Source: Nostoc sp. NMS7
GTDB lineage: Bacteria; Cyanobacteriota; Cyanobacteriia; Cyanobacteriales; Nostocaceae
Direction: 5' to 3'
Assembly: GCF_017115085.1 (NCBI RefSeq)
Contig: NZ_JABXKJ010000124.1
Coordinates: 1 to 35,134 of the forward strand
Length of the DNA: 35,134 nt
Part shown: piece after piece, positions 1 to 7,784 of the stretch
How positions within the stretch are numbered: the stretch's first letter is position 1
Layout of the letters: each line of letters starts with the position of its first letter
Translations under genes and position numbers: made by a program
Notes under the pieces: generated by a model
The model's database searches: none
Told to the model about the DNA's origin: nothing
Seen by the model: the letters and a program-made list of their open reading frames with translations, nothing else

Positions 1-22
1 TAATCTTATTTTATGGGTATAG

Positions 23-1369
23 CTAATAATTTAGCATAGTAAGTACTGAAGAACCCTTTTTTTCTGGATCAATTGTAAGGAGATAAAGGTCAAATAGGGT
101 ATGAATATCAGAGCGGAGAATTAACCCATTCCAAATTTGATTAGTGTCATCTCCTTTATAAGGATAAATATGAGCAGCTTCTAACGCTTGTTCTGCATTA
201 CAATCAGTTATAGCGCATTGGTTATTGTAGGCAGTAAGCAGTTTTTCACGAAAAGCTTTTTGTCCTCTGCGCCGAACAATAGATGTATAACTACGTTCTC
301 TAGCGTCTTCTATGGTTTCTATTTTAAAGTAATCTTCTTTCTCTAACTGCGTTTCTGCTTTTTGAATTTCTAAAACATCTTGTGAATAATTGTGTATTTT
401 CCAAACTTTTAGTATTGCTCCCTCAGAGAAAGAGGCACACCCAACAAATTTTTCACCATTTCTACTAAGGTTAATAGCAGTTGTCCAACCAAAAACATTA
501 GTATCTGGATAATAAAAAATAAAATAAAAAAATTCTTTTTTATTTTCTAAATCCCAAAGTTTAATGCCTCCAGATATTGCGGCTAGTAATATTTTTCCTT
601 TTGGATGAATTAGTAACTTACCAGGATAGTCCATTTTTTTCCATAGCGTTTGATTTAACTCTCCTGTAGAAAAATTCCAAATTGACAGCCCATTTGAGCC
701 TAAACAAAATAAAAACTTACCATCTGGACTAATTGCAATACCAGTAATTAAACCTGACTCTTCTGGAATTGTATAGAGCAACTGCTGAGTTTGCAAATTC
801 CATACATTTACTGTCGAGTCATTACTTTCACTAACTAAAATATGACTATCTGGTGAGAATATAAGGTTGTTAATTCTTAAAGTATGGCCACTAAGAGTGT
901 TAATTAGTTCGCCATTATGAGTATTCCATAAATAAATCGTAGTCGTTTTATATTCTTGACCTTTATTTTTGTATTTGTTATTACCACCAGTAGCAAGTAT
1001 TTTACCATCAGGGCTAAACGCAACAGCGTGAATGGGGTCAGCACGGAAGGCTAATGATTTTATGAGTTTCCCAGTATTTAACTCCCATAATTTTACAGTT
1101 TTATCTCTCCCACCACTGGCAATAACTTTACCATCTGGACTAATATCAATTGAAATAATTTGGTCTGAATGACCTAAAAGAGTATTACAAACTTTTCCTG
1201 AATTCAAATCATGAATTAAAATTTTATCGTTATTGGCACTAACAAGGATTTCTCCGTCAGGTGTAATTGCAACGCCATAGACATTGCAAGTGTCTTCACA
1301 GACAAAGGTATATATACATTCGCATTCATCTGTAGGATTTGTGTCTGTATTATTTTGCTTATCAAACAT
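23..1369 (-). CDS. WD40-repeat protein with C-terminal HNH nuclease domain, probably frameshifted at the 3' end
   Basis: A 448-residue protein. Residues about 15-335 carry WD40-type repeats (recurring SPDGK or SPDS followed by about 20 residues and a W/L-W-D/N-L strand), consistent with one seven-bladed propeller. After a charged linker (about 335-360), residues about 360-430 resemble an HNH_2-type nuclease: a Cys pair (NNQCAITDC), [28 protein letters not shown] propeller fused to a nuclease suggests a sensor-effector protein; this is inference. The ORF ends [17 protein letters not shown] one-base shift in the seven-T run at 57-63 would instead give [18 protein letters not shown] with a stop at 6-8, closer to the TYYxxL end I expect for this family. 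The last residues are therefore uncertain: a real frameshift, a sequencing error or slippage. Start is the ATG at 1367-1369; no strong Shine-Dalgarno is visible. Confidence 0.8.
   Translation of the reverse strand: MFDKQNNTDTNPTDECECIYTFVCEDTCNVYGVAITPDGEILVSANNDKILIHDLNSGKVCNTLLGHSDQIISIDISPDGKVIASGGRDKTVKLWELNTGKLIKSLAFRADPIHAVAFSPDGKILATGGNNKYKNKGQEYKTTTIYLWNTHNGELINTLSGHTLRINNLIFSPDSHILVSESNDSTVNVWNLQTQQLLYTIPEESGLITGIAISPDGKFLFCLGSNGLSIWNFSTGELNQTLWKKMDYPGKLLIHPKGKILLAAISGGIKLWDLENKKEFFYFIFYYPDTNVFGWTTAINLSRNGEKFVGCASFSEGAILKVWKIHNYSQDVLEIQKAETQLEKEDYFKIETIEDARERSYTSIVRRRGQKAFREKLLTAYNNQCAITDCNAEQALEAAHIYPYKGDDTNQIWNGLILRSDIHTLFDLYLLTIDPEKKGSSVLTMLNY
37..55. repeat. Imperfect 19-bp direct repeat, left copy
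   Basis: TAGTAAGTACTGAAGAACC here matches TAGTATGTACTGAAAAACC at 1373-1391 at 17 of 19 positions. The two copies closely bracket the WD40-HNH gene. This copy overlaps the last codons of that gene, next to the suspected frameshift. Confidence 0.5.
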
Positions 1370-1372
1370 TTA

Positions 1373-1391
1373 TAGTATGTACTGAAAAACC
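1373..1391. repeat. Imperfect 19-bp direct repeat, right copy
   Basis: Partner of the copy at 37-55. It lies just upstream of the WD40-HNH start codon and overlaps the beginning of the gene remnant at 1379-1522. Confidence 0.5.
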
Positions 1392-1522
1392 TTCTCGACT
1401 TTTATAACACCGTCTGCGGTATCAAAGCCGCTTTCGCCCATCCCAATAGAGAAGAGTGGGCTACAAATATACGTGACTCTGTTGACATTTGTGAGTATGA
1501 TTTAGCCCCCACAGCTGGATAA
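1379..1522 (+). pseudogene. 3' remnant of an unidentified gene
   Basis: An open frame of 47 codons ending in TAA at 1520-1522 with no usable start; an in-frame TAG lies at 1373-1375. The translation (VLKNLLDFYNTVCGIKAAF, then AHPNREEWATNIRDSVDIC and EYDLAPTAG) has balanced, protein-like composition, unlike spurious frames nearby. It appears to be the C-terminal tail of a gene whose 5' part was lost at the boundary with the WD40-HNH gene. I do not recognise the family. Confidence 0.45.
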
Positions 1523-1561
1523 TGGTTTAGGTATTGGAAAAGACCATTCTCGATACCGCAG
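1414..1561. repeat. 10-bp inverted repeat pair ahead of the recombinase
   Basis: CTGCGGTATC at 1414-1423 and its exact reverse complement GATACCGCAG at 1552-1561 lie 148 bp apart end to end, the right arm 13 bp before the recombinase start. They could be recombinase arm sites, an operator, or the ends of a tiny relic element. The function is unknown. Confidence 0.4.
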
Positions 1562-1574
1562 CTAGGGTGCAGTC

Positions 1575-2585
1575 ATGAGCAAAGATACAGAATCCGTCGA
1601 GTTAGTTGTAGTCCAAAAATTAGAAAATGCCCTCAGTGCCAAAATTGAGGCATACTTTGCTGATGTCCTGGATTCTGACCCGGATGTGCTGGAGGCGTTG
1701 CTAAGGTCGAAAAACAGTGAGGGAACCCGTAGGGCATACCGCCGAGACATCACTGATTTCTTTAACCGCATGACTGGACAATCACCACAGCGCGATTCTA
1801 TTTTGGAGTTTTTACACCTGGACGGTCACAAAGCAACGCTGGTAGTGACTAAATATAGATCCATACTCAATGAAGCTGGACTAGCACCGAACACGATTAA
1901 CCGCAGACTAGCTGCAATTAAATCTTTGGTTGCTTTTGGACGAAAGCTGGGAGTTTGCAACTATGCTGTGGATGTGGACAGTATCCCAGTGCAGTCCTAC
2001 CGCGACACTAGCGGTTGTACAGGCGAGGAATTTTTGACAGTCATTAAAGAATGCGATCGCTCGACGTTGGCAGGGAAGCGGGACTATGCTTTGTTGCTGC
2101 TGCTGTGGGGCAATGCTTTGAGGCGAAACGAGATTAGCACCTTGGACTTGAGACATTTTGACGGCTCTAAAGGGACGCTATCAATTTTGGGTAAGGGCAA
2201 GCAAGTACGAGTGACGATGAATCTGCCAAAAGCCACAGTCATGGCGATTACTGACTGGGTGATTGCCCGTGGTGGCGATATGTCCTCGTCCCGTCCGTTG
2301 TTTACGTCGGTGGACTTTCAAAATGCTGGTCACAGGTTAACCGGGGATGGCATCTATAAAATAGTCAAGCGTTTATTTAAACGGGCTGGTGTCGAAAAAA
2401 CTATGTCCCCGCATCGTTGCCGCCACAGTGCCATCACGGCTGTACTTGAGAAAACTGATGGCAATGTCCGCAAAGCCCAGAAACTCAGCAGACACGCCAA
2501 ACTAAATACGCTCCAGATTTACGACGATAACCGCAACCGCGATCAATTGGAAATGTCAGAGCTATTGATGGACGGATTAGATTGA
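1575..2585 (+). CDS. Tyrosine recombinase / integrase (XerC/D-like)
   Basis: A 336-residue phage-integrase-family recombinase that should cut and rejoin DNA through a 3'-phosphotyrosine. An N-terminal SAM-like core-binding domain (residues about 40-130, with TRRAYRRDITDFF and APNTINRRLAAIKSL) is followed by a catalytic domain with all expected residues: R183 in ALRRNE, a beta-hairpin Lys in GKGKQVRV (207/209), H280-x-x-R283 in PHRCRH, H307 in LSRHAK and the nucleophile Y316 in LQIYDDNR. Length and motifs indicate an intact enzyme. It may resolve plasmid multimers or move accessory DNA; no attachment site can be identified with certainty, although the 10-bp inverted repeat upstream and the perfect hairpin downstream are candidates. 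The ATG at 1575 follows a weak AGGG. Confidence 0.93.
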   Translation: MSKDTESVELVVVQKLENALSAKIEAYFADVLDSDPDVLEALLRSKNSEGTRRAYRRDITDFFNRMTGQSPQRDSILEFLHLDGHKATLVVTKYRSILNEAGLAPNTINRRLAAIKSLVAFGRKLGVCNYAVDVDSIPVQSYRDTSGCTGEEFLTVIKECDRSTLAGKRDYALLLLLWGNALRRNEISTLDLRHFDGSKGTLSILGKGKQVRVTMNLPKATVMAITDWVIARGGDMSSSRPLFTSVDFQNAGHRLTGDGIYKIVKRLFKRAGVEKTMSPHRCRHSAITAVLEKTDGNVRKAQKLSRHAKLNTLQIYDDNRNRDQLEMSELLMDGLD

Positions 2586-2654
2586 CAGCTTTTTAATTGA
2601 TTGGTACAAAAGGTAAAGGTAAAGTCTTTATTAAAGAAACGATTTAGAAGATAA

Positions 2655-2691
2655 GTAACCAACCGAGCAACATGGTTGCTCGGTTGGTTAC
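2655..2691 (+). terminator. Perfect 17-bp hairpin after the recombinase
   Basis: Arms 2655-2671 and 2675-2691 (GTAACCAACCGAGCAAC and its exact complement) enclose a 3-nt loop. The stem starts 70 bp after the recombinase stop. There is no T-run on either side, so it may be a weak or bidirectional terminator, or a recombination site rather than a classical intrinsic terminator. Confidence 0.6.
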
Positions 2692-2786
2692 AAATAAACT
2701 TGGATATCCAGCTATTCACCTCTATTTAGTATGTCTATCATTTCGCTATATTCACTTGTAATACTGAGAAGTAATATCGTAAATTA

Positions 2787-3461
2787 ATGACAAATATTGT
2801 AAATTATTTAATAATAAGTTTAAGCACCGTCTGGGCTGCTTTAGTCAGTGATCCTATTAAATCGATTGGTTCTTTAGCTGCAATTGGCACACTCCTTATT
2901 AGCTGGAATAACTCTAGAAAAGACACTACGAGAGTAAAGGTGGCTGTCAAACGTGGTCAAAATGGGCCTCTTATACTTCAGCATCCCAGGGACGAATTTA
3001 TAATCTTTGAAATACATAACAAAGGACTGACTTCTGTTGTCATTAACGAAATAGGTATTAAAGTTCCTAGCAAACTGTGGAGTAAAAATCAATTCATTAA
3101 CCTTGTTGATTTACCTCATGCTGATCTGAATCTAAGAGAAAGTAAGGAGGCAATAGGAACTCTTGAATGTGTAGGATTACCTGGTACTGTATCGACTAAA
3201 TCACTGGGAGTATTTTTACTATGCTACTCTCGTATGAAAGAAGCATCTCTTAGTTACCAAAAGCAAAAAATATCCTCTGACAGTTTAGATTATGTTGGAA
3301 GGCAAAGACTAATCAAAGTGTGCCAAGAATTTCAAAAGCTTCAAGATAGCCAAGGGAAAAATCTCCAGATAATTCCATATGTATTAACTGGCTCCGGAGA
3401 ACGCTTTGTTGGTAAAAAATTTTATGTCAAGCTTGGAATTTTAGGCGATGCGATAGTGTAG
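2787..3461 (+). CDS. Hypothetical membrane-anchored protein
   Basis: A 224-residue protein I do not recognise. Residues about 5-42 are hydrophobic and include one or two possible membrane segments (NYLIISLSTVWAALV and SIGSLAAIGTLLISW), followed by a basic stretch (NNSRKDTTRVKVAVKRG). This suggests a short N-terminal anchor with a soluble domain on the cytoplasmic side. The rest looks like a beta-rich domain of about 170 residues without catalytic motifs I can name. It stands alone between the hairpin at 2655-2691 and the inverted-repeat element that starts 3 bp after its stop codon, so its C-terminus may have been altered by that insertion. An AT-rich leader precedes the ATG; no clear Shine-Dalgarno. 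Confidence 0.6.
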   Translation: MTNIVNYLIISLSTVWAALVSDPIKSIGSLAAIGTLLISWNNSRKDTTRVKVAVKRGQNGPLILQHPRDEFIIFEIHNKGLTSVVINEIGIKVPSKLWSKNQFINLVDLPHADLNLRESKEAIGTLECVGLPGTVSTKSLGVFLLCYSRMKEASLSYQKQKISSDSLDYVGRQRLIKVCQEFQKLQDSQGKNLQIIPYVLTGSGERFVGKKFYVKLGILGDAIV

Positions 3462-3464
3462 GTG

Positions 3465-3626
3465 TTGTGCCGAGATATGACCAAAATTCTGCAAGATGAC
3501 CTGGAAAGGCTTGATTTTACGTTGTGAATGACGGCTTTTTTGACTTTGATGTAGCAATTTTTCAAACCAATACAGCACAGGGGTTTTCAGACCATCTTGC
3601 AGAAAATTACTTGCATCTCGGCTCAA
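3465..3626. mobile_element. Small inverted-repeat (MITE-like) element
   Basis: The ends are imperfect inverted repeats of about 32 bp in two conserved blocks. The outer block is TTG(T/A)GCCGAGAT, the inner is TTCTGCAAGATG, separated by ten unconserved bases on each side. The element is about 162 bp. The minus strand is open across it for about 60 codons (TTG start at 3626: LSRDASNFLQDGLKTPVLYW onward), but that frame is set by the repeat and is probably not a gene of its own. Flanking bases show no clear target duplication. It may be a MITE or an insertion-sequence relic. Confidence 0.6.
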
Positions 3627-3639
3627 TACCTGGTAGAGA

Positions 3640-4158
3640 TCATTTTCTAACCTTACTGCCTAACTTTATGATTGAGGGGCGCTTTTGCTCTTGAATAGCG
3701 ATTTGCTTTCTAAACATTTTTCTCGTTTCAGGAATTTGATTTGCAAACCAGGCTAATAATTCTGATTGATCATGTGCAACGCGAGAACGCTCATCACCAA
3801 CAGGTAGCCCCTGTCCCCCATCAAAAGGATAAAGTTGATTATTCAAACCCGCCAGTTCAAGTCCTTTGTTGTATAACTCCTCAGCTTTACGAGCAACTTC
3901 CTCATCAAACAAGAAATCTGCTTCACTTGCATCAGCAATGAATTGTAGAGAGCGGTTAAAATTAACTTTACCTTCATGTACTATTTCACTTAAATAAGAC
4001 ATGAATACATGGAAAACTCTTAACCGCTTTTCATACAAATCTTTCCTCAAAGACAACTGGCTAACTTGATATTGTTGCCAAGCAATATAAATAGTAGTTC
4101 CAGCTATGACTGGTGTGAGTAAAGCATTGAAAGTCTCAACAATTTCTTTTAGTGTCAT
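3640..4158 (-). CDS. Hypothetical protein with N-terminal membrane segment
   Basis: A 172-residue protein. Residues about 8-26 (ETFNALLTPVIAGTTIYIAW) form one membrane-spanning helix. The following WQQYQVSQLSLRKDLYEKRL and a helical remainder rich in charged residues suggest a cytoplasmic coiled or helical bundle. Short one-helix proteins with this Q/Y-rich post-membrane stretch and a DLYEKRLRVF-type motif are widespread in bacteria without an assigned function. The gene lies between the MITE-like element and the left copy of the 22-bp repeat bounding the SNF2/HNH cassette, in the same orientation as the cassette but separated from it by about 90 bp. It could be an accessory anchor for it or an independent gene; the sequence does not decide. 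Confidence 0.65.
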   Translation of the reverse strand: MTLKEIVETFNALLTPVIAGTTIYIAWQQYQVSQLSLRKDLYEKRLRVFHVFMSYLSEIVHEGKVNFNRSLQFIADASEADFLFDEEVARKAEELYNKGLELAGLNNQLYPFDGGQGLPVGDERSRVAHDQSELLAWFANQIPETRKMFRKQIAIQEQKRPSIIKLGSKVRK

Positions 4159-4195
4159 AACAGATCACATAATTTTGAATTTATTAAGATGTCAA

Positions 4196-4217
4196 CCATA
4201 CTTATGAGGCTGTAGTT
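4196..4217. repeat. 22-bp direct repeat, left boundary of the SNF2/HNH cassette
   Basis: CCATACTTATGAGGCT followed by G and TAGTT. The copy at 7785-7806 is the same except C for G at the 17th base. The two copies enclose the whole four-gene cassette (about 3.57 kb between them). Confidence 0.75.
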
Positions 4218-4245
4218 AAGCAATAGTCTGATCCATGTTCAATTT

Positions 4246-4692
4246 TCAGTCTTGAATTGGGTCATCTGGTGGTGGATGCCGCCCAATTTCTCTATCAGCA
4301 GCGCGAATATTAATTATTCTGGCTCGGTTGAATGCTAATGCTACGACGGTGGCGCGTCCTGTTGGTGTCAAGCCGATAATCAAGAGTGTATCTGTTGACC
4401 AAATAAAGTGTTCTGGCCAACTATCAGTGCGAGGATTGAATAAAGGTACTTCAGATAACGACTTTTCATCAAAGGATTTAAGTTTATCTGATTTTTGGCG
4501 ATTGCAATGAAAACAAGCCAAAGCTAAATTATCAATTGAATTAGCACCACCTTTGGTAAGAGGAATTACATGGTCTACAGTGAAGGAAACATATTGCCAT
4601 TGTTCCGATGCGTGGCAATATTCGCACAGAAACTTGGCTCGTTGTCGTACTTGATTTTGAGTAGATTCGCTAATGTAACGATTCGCAGACAA
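4246..4692 (-). CDS. HNH endonuclease
   Basis: A 148-residue protein with a complete HNH (McrA-like) site near the N-terminus: C23-x2-C26 (FLCEYCH), D40-H41 (FTVDHVIPL), N55 (NSIDNLALAC) and C60-x2-C63-N64 (CFHCNR). The paired cysteines should bind a structural zinc, and the DH plus N bind the catalytic metal. The C-terminal half (WSTDTLLIIGLTPTGRATVV) is a conserved-looking tail. The start read here is TTG at 4690-4692, supported by an AGGG about ten bases upstream; no in-frame ATG fits the family N-terminus. It is the last gene of the SNF2 cassette, 12 bp after the 92-aa gene. DNA or RNA cleavage is expected; the target is unknown. Confidence 0.88.
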   Translation of the reverse strand: MSANRYISESTQNQVRQRAKFLCEYCHASEQWQYVSFTVDHVIPLTKGGANSIDNLALACFHCNRQKSDKLKSFDEKSLSEVPLFNPRTDSWPEHFIWSTDTLLIIGLTPTGRATVVALAFNRARIINIRAADREIGRHPPPDDPIQD

Positions 4693-4704
4693 ATCTCTGA
4701 TTCC

Positions 4705-4983
4705 CTATAATTCACTTTGGTTTTGAGTTAGCGATGAATTTCTGAGTATCCGATTCACCAAACTCAGATAATCGTCTAATTCTTCATATTCATCTAATTC
4801 TTTTTCTTCCTCTGAAGTCAGCGTAGATTCTTTTTGCTTAATTAATAATGCTTCAATTCGCCCCTGTACTAAGCTGGAAGCTCGAAATATCGGCACTCCT
4901 TCTACTAGCTCGATGCGGACAGCACCATCTAATGGTAAACTGTTGGGCAAGTGTGACAATTTCATAGGTAAATTGATTGTCAT
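4705..4983 (-). CDS. Small acidic protein partnered with the HNH nuclease
   Basis: A 92-residue acidic protein (LPLDGAVRIELVEGVPIFRA, then a Glu-rich helix SEEEKELDEYEELDDYLSLV). Small proteins with this LDGAVRIELVEGVPIF start and acidic helix are, to my recollection, often encoded just upstream of this type of HNH nuclease in cyanobacteria, which would suit an antitoxin, inhibitor or recruiting partner. That role is inference. It starts 3 bp after the 346-aa gene stop and ends 12 bp before the HNH start, so all are almost certainly co-transcribed. Confidence 0.75.
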   Translation of the reverse strand: MTINLPMKLSHLPNSLPLDGAVRIELVEGVPIFRASSLVQGRIEALLIKQKESTLTSEEEKELDEYEELDDYLSLVNRILRNSSLTQNQSEL

Positions 4984-4986
4984 AAA

Positions 4987-6027
4987 TTACTTTATCCAGA
5001 CTGTCGGTGAGATAATTTTAGCTGACTTGTCATTTAAATAGAAATTGTAAACAGGTTCTCCTGATAATTCACAGCGAAGCGGCTCAAGAATTTTAGTGAA
5101 CGGATTCCAAACTGCTGTTACAGTCCGTTTTACTTTCTTTCGTTGCAACTCACACTGAATATGTACCGTAGGGAGATGGATAATCATTGCACTGTGCAAC
5201 CAAGCTTCTACACTCATTGCATAACGCTCTTGGATATCTAACAATTTTCTCTCTAACTCTCTATTAGTGGCTTCAATTCGTGCTAATTCTTTGTCTTGTT
5301 CATCACCAATCAATTTTTTTAACTCAATCTTGTTGCGAATCGAGTCGCTAATCGTGTTGTAATAATCCTTGAGCCTTTCTTCATCCCTAGCTCTAGCTCT
5401 TGTTAATTTAGCCTGCCAATTATCTAGAGATTTTCCAATCAATATTGCACTTTGATGTTCGATTAACCTCAACAACTCTTCAATTGGGATCGCCAATGGT
5501 GTCTCTTGATGCTCCACAGTCATTAGGTCAGACTCCCAAAACAAAGCATCCCCAATTTCTACTGGTGTTACTCCTGTTATTTCATTGATAATGAACGAAA
5601 CTAAACCAATCCTTTTTTCGGAAGCATTCGCTGTGTAAGCGACATTACACAAGATGTAACGAGTAATTTCTGGTTTAGCATCTAAAAAACGAATTAAGCC
5701 ATTTTGAGGTGCGAGTCTCTCCAATAAAATTTTCTCAAAGCCTGTGTTTTTCAGATGTCCATTGATTTTAACACCCAACGCACTAATAAGTCCTTTAACA
5801 GCTAATAGTTCAGATAGCTTATTTAATACTTCTGAATGATAGGTGACAAAAACACTTTGAGGTACATCAGCAATAGTAGTAAAAGTAACTTCTTCTGGAA
5901 GCGAAAGCAGCGATGCTATATTTTCCGTCAACAACACATTCAAAATGTGTTCACCAGCAGGTTCTGCTATTCCGTCATGGAGAGAAACAATTTTTTCTAA
6001 GGTAGCAATAATTGGGTCTGATAACAT
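4987..6027 (-). CDS. SNF2-partner protein with coiled coil (346 aa)
   Basis: A 346-residue protein of no named family. The N-terminal half is helical. Residues about 205-265 (NWQAKLTRARARDEERLKDY through KELARIEATNRELERKLLDI) are strongly coiled-coil. The C-terminus has a WNPFTKILEPLRCELSGEP motif that resembles the region after the coiled coil in large RapA-like SNF2 helicases, where a Cys-rich zinc knuckle usually sits; only one of the expected cysteines remains. I infer a helicase C-terminal module split off as a separate subunit. It starts 19 bp downstream of the helicase stop and is followed 3 bp later by the 92-aa gene, so it belongs to the cassette operon. Confidence 0.75.
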   Translation of the reverse strand: MLSDPIIATLEKIVSLHDGIAEPAGEHILNVLLTENIASLLSLPEEVTFTTIADVPQSVFVTYHSEVLNKLSELLAVKGLISALGVKINGHLKNTGFEKILLERLAPQNGLIRFLDAKPEITRYILCNVAYTANASEKRIGLVSFIINEITGVTPVEIGDALFWESDLMTVEHQETPLAIPIEELLRLIEHQSAILIGKSLDNWQAKLTRARARDEERLKDYYNTISDSIRNKIELKKLIGDEQDKELARIEATNRELERKLLDIQERYAMSVEAWLHSAMIIHLPTVHIQCELQRKKVKRTVTAVWNPFTKILEPLRCELSGEPVYNFYLNDKSAKIISPTVWIK

Positions 6028-6046
6028 ATTTATTCAAATCAATTTC

Positions 6047-7756
6047 TCAAGCTTCAAAATCTTCGCCAAAAATCTGTTCATCCAGTTCTTGAATTTGCTG
6101 ATACTGGTTTTTGACTTTTAACAAATTATCTGCCAATTGCTCGAAGGCTGTATCTAATTCGGGCTTGACCTGATGCTTGAGCCAGATATCCATGACAATT
6201 TCACTAAAGTCAAATTCATCATCCACGTTCCCTAAAATTGTTTCAATCTCTCCGACCACTAGTTCAAACATATTAATTTTGTCATGCAAGATCCGCAGAA
6301 TATACTCTTCGATACTGCCCTTGAGACAAAAGTTAAAAATAAAAACATCCTGGGTTTGTCCAATGCGGTGAATACGACCAATGCGCTGTTCTATTTTCAT
6401 TGGGTTCCAGGGGAGGTCATAATTAACGATCGCGTTCGCAAACTGGATGTTACGTCCCTCTCCGCCTGTTTCCGATGCCAGCAGTACAGAAACAGTATCT
6501 CGAAATGCGGCTATAGCCTCATCTTTCTGTTTAAGGGACATCCCACCAGTAAATTCTGCAAAGGGGATATTTGCAGCTTGCAGAGTTTGAGCCAAATAAG
6601 TGCTAGTTGCTTTATGGGTTGTAAAGACCAAGGTTTTCTGGGAAGATTTTGAGAGCATCTCTACCAATACTTTTGCTTTCTCAACCTGCTTCACCTGGGC
6701 TGCTCGTCTTGCTAAAGACTTCAGTTCTTCATCAGGTAGGCGTTTGGTCAATTGCTTGAGGGAGTCAGCCAAAGCACCAGGGGACGAACCAGCACGCATT
6801 AGCAGATTGGTGCGGGAAAGCCTATCGAGCTTGTCCTCTGAGGAACGCAGATACTCGCTCAAGTCCTGGTAAAGTTTCTCCTCGCCTGCTGCTGGGGTAA
6901 CGGTAATTGTAGTGGCGAAGCGTTTGGGCAGTTTGACATCTACTAGGGCGCGGGTATTTCGTACCATGACTTCCCGCATCAGGGAGCGCAACTTTTCGGG
7001 ATTTTTAGGGACTCGTCCATTTCTGGAATCGACATATTCTTTTTTAAAAGCGGCTTCTGTTTGTAGCAGTCCTGGCTTGAGGAGGGTCAGCAGATTAAAC
7101 AGTTCAATAAGGGAGTTCTGCACTGGCGTAGCGGTGAGCATGAGGATAAACCGCTTGTTGAGGGCATTAACCAGTTTCCAGTTTAGAGTAGTGCGATTTT
7201 TCAGGTGGTGGGCTTCATCGACAACAACCAAGTCCCAAGTGCGACTAGTGACGTGGGGATAATGTTTAGCAGACTTAGCCGTGTTTAATGAAGCGATAAT
7301 TCGCGGATTATTTGTCCAAAATTCGTCTATCGGTTGTTGCGGGTCACGGTTATCTGTGGTGATAGTAGCAATATTAAATTTGTCACTTAACTCTGATTGC
7401 CACTGCGAAACTAGGGATGCGGGAGTTAACACCAGCATGGACTGTACCATACCCCTTGCTAAGTACTCGGCTATGATTAGTCCCGCCTCAATGGTTTTGC
7501 CCAATCCGACTTCATCGGCTAGTAATGCGCGTCCACCCAGTTGTCTAAGTACTTTTCGGGCTGTTTCAATCTGATACCAGTATTTGTCAATAGCAGTTAG
7601 TGTGGGCAGGCAAATTAGCTGATCATAGTCTGCCATTACCGAAAGGTTAAACAGGTCTAAACGCGCTTGGTAGAAGTTAATCGGGTCATACAAACCAGCT
7701 TTCAGGGCTGATAAGGCAGTGGAGGAATTGAATTTGAATGTATAGTTTGTTTCCAT
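6047..7756 (-). CDS. SNF2-family DEAH-box helicase/translocase (RapA/DISARM-DrmD-like core)
   Basis: About 570 residues. Motif I is LLADEVGLGKTIEAGL, motif Ia LVLTPASLVSQW, motif II DEAH (VVVDEAHHLKN), motif III LTATP, motif V-like SETGGEGRNIQFANAIVNYD and motif VI EQRIGRIHRIGQ, so both RecA lobes are intact. SNF2 enzymes of this RapA-like group translocate on double-stranded DNA, and several act in phage-defence complexes such as DISARM. The in-frame ATG at 7777 would add seven residues; I prefer ATG 7756 because AGGGG lies 11 bases upstream and METNYTF starts the likely domain. First gene of the cassette; the product is short compared with full RapA-like proteins, consistent with the missing C-terminus being the 346-aa gene. 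Confidence 0.93.
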   Translation of the reverse strand: METNYTFKFNSSTALSALKAGLYDPINFYQARLDLFNLSVMADYDQLICLPTLTAIDKYWYQIETARKVLRQLGGRALLADEVGLGKTIEAGLIIAEYLARGMVQSMLVLTPASLVSQWQSELSDKFNIATITTDNRDPQQPIDEFWTNNPRIIASLNTAKSAKHYPHVTSRTWDLVVVDEAHHLKNRTTLNWKLVNALNKRFILMLTATPVQNSLIELFNLLTLLKPGLLQTEAAFKKEYVDSRNGRVPKNPEKLRSLMREVMVRNTRALVDVKLPKRFATTITVTPAAGEEKLYQDLSEYLRSSEDKLDRLSRTNLLMRAGSSPGALADSLKQLTKRLPDEELKSLARRAAQVKQVEKAKVLVEMLSKSSQKTLVFTTHKATSTYLAQTLQAANIPFAEFTGGMSLKQKDEAIAAFRDTVSVLLASETGGEGRNIQFANAIVNYDLPWNPMKIEQRIGRIHRIGQTQDVFIFNFCLKGSIEEYILRILHDKINMFELVVGEIETILGNVDDEFDFSEIVMDIWLKHQVKPELDTAFEQLADNLLKVKNQYQQIQELDEQIFGEDFEA

Positions 7757-7784
7757 AATGCACCGCACCCCTAACATTTAACAG

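Noticed and set aside
3441..3626. 61-codon minus frame over the MITE-like element
   Set aside because: The frame is created by the element ends; treated as part of the repeat, not a gene.
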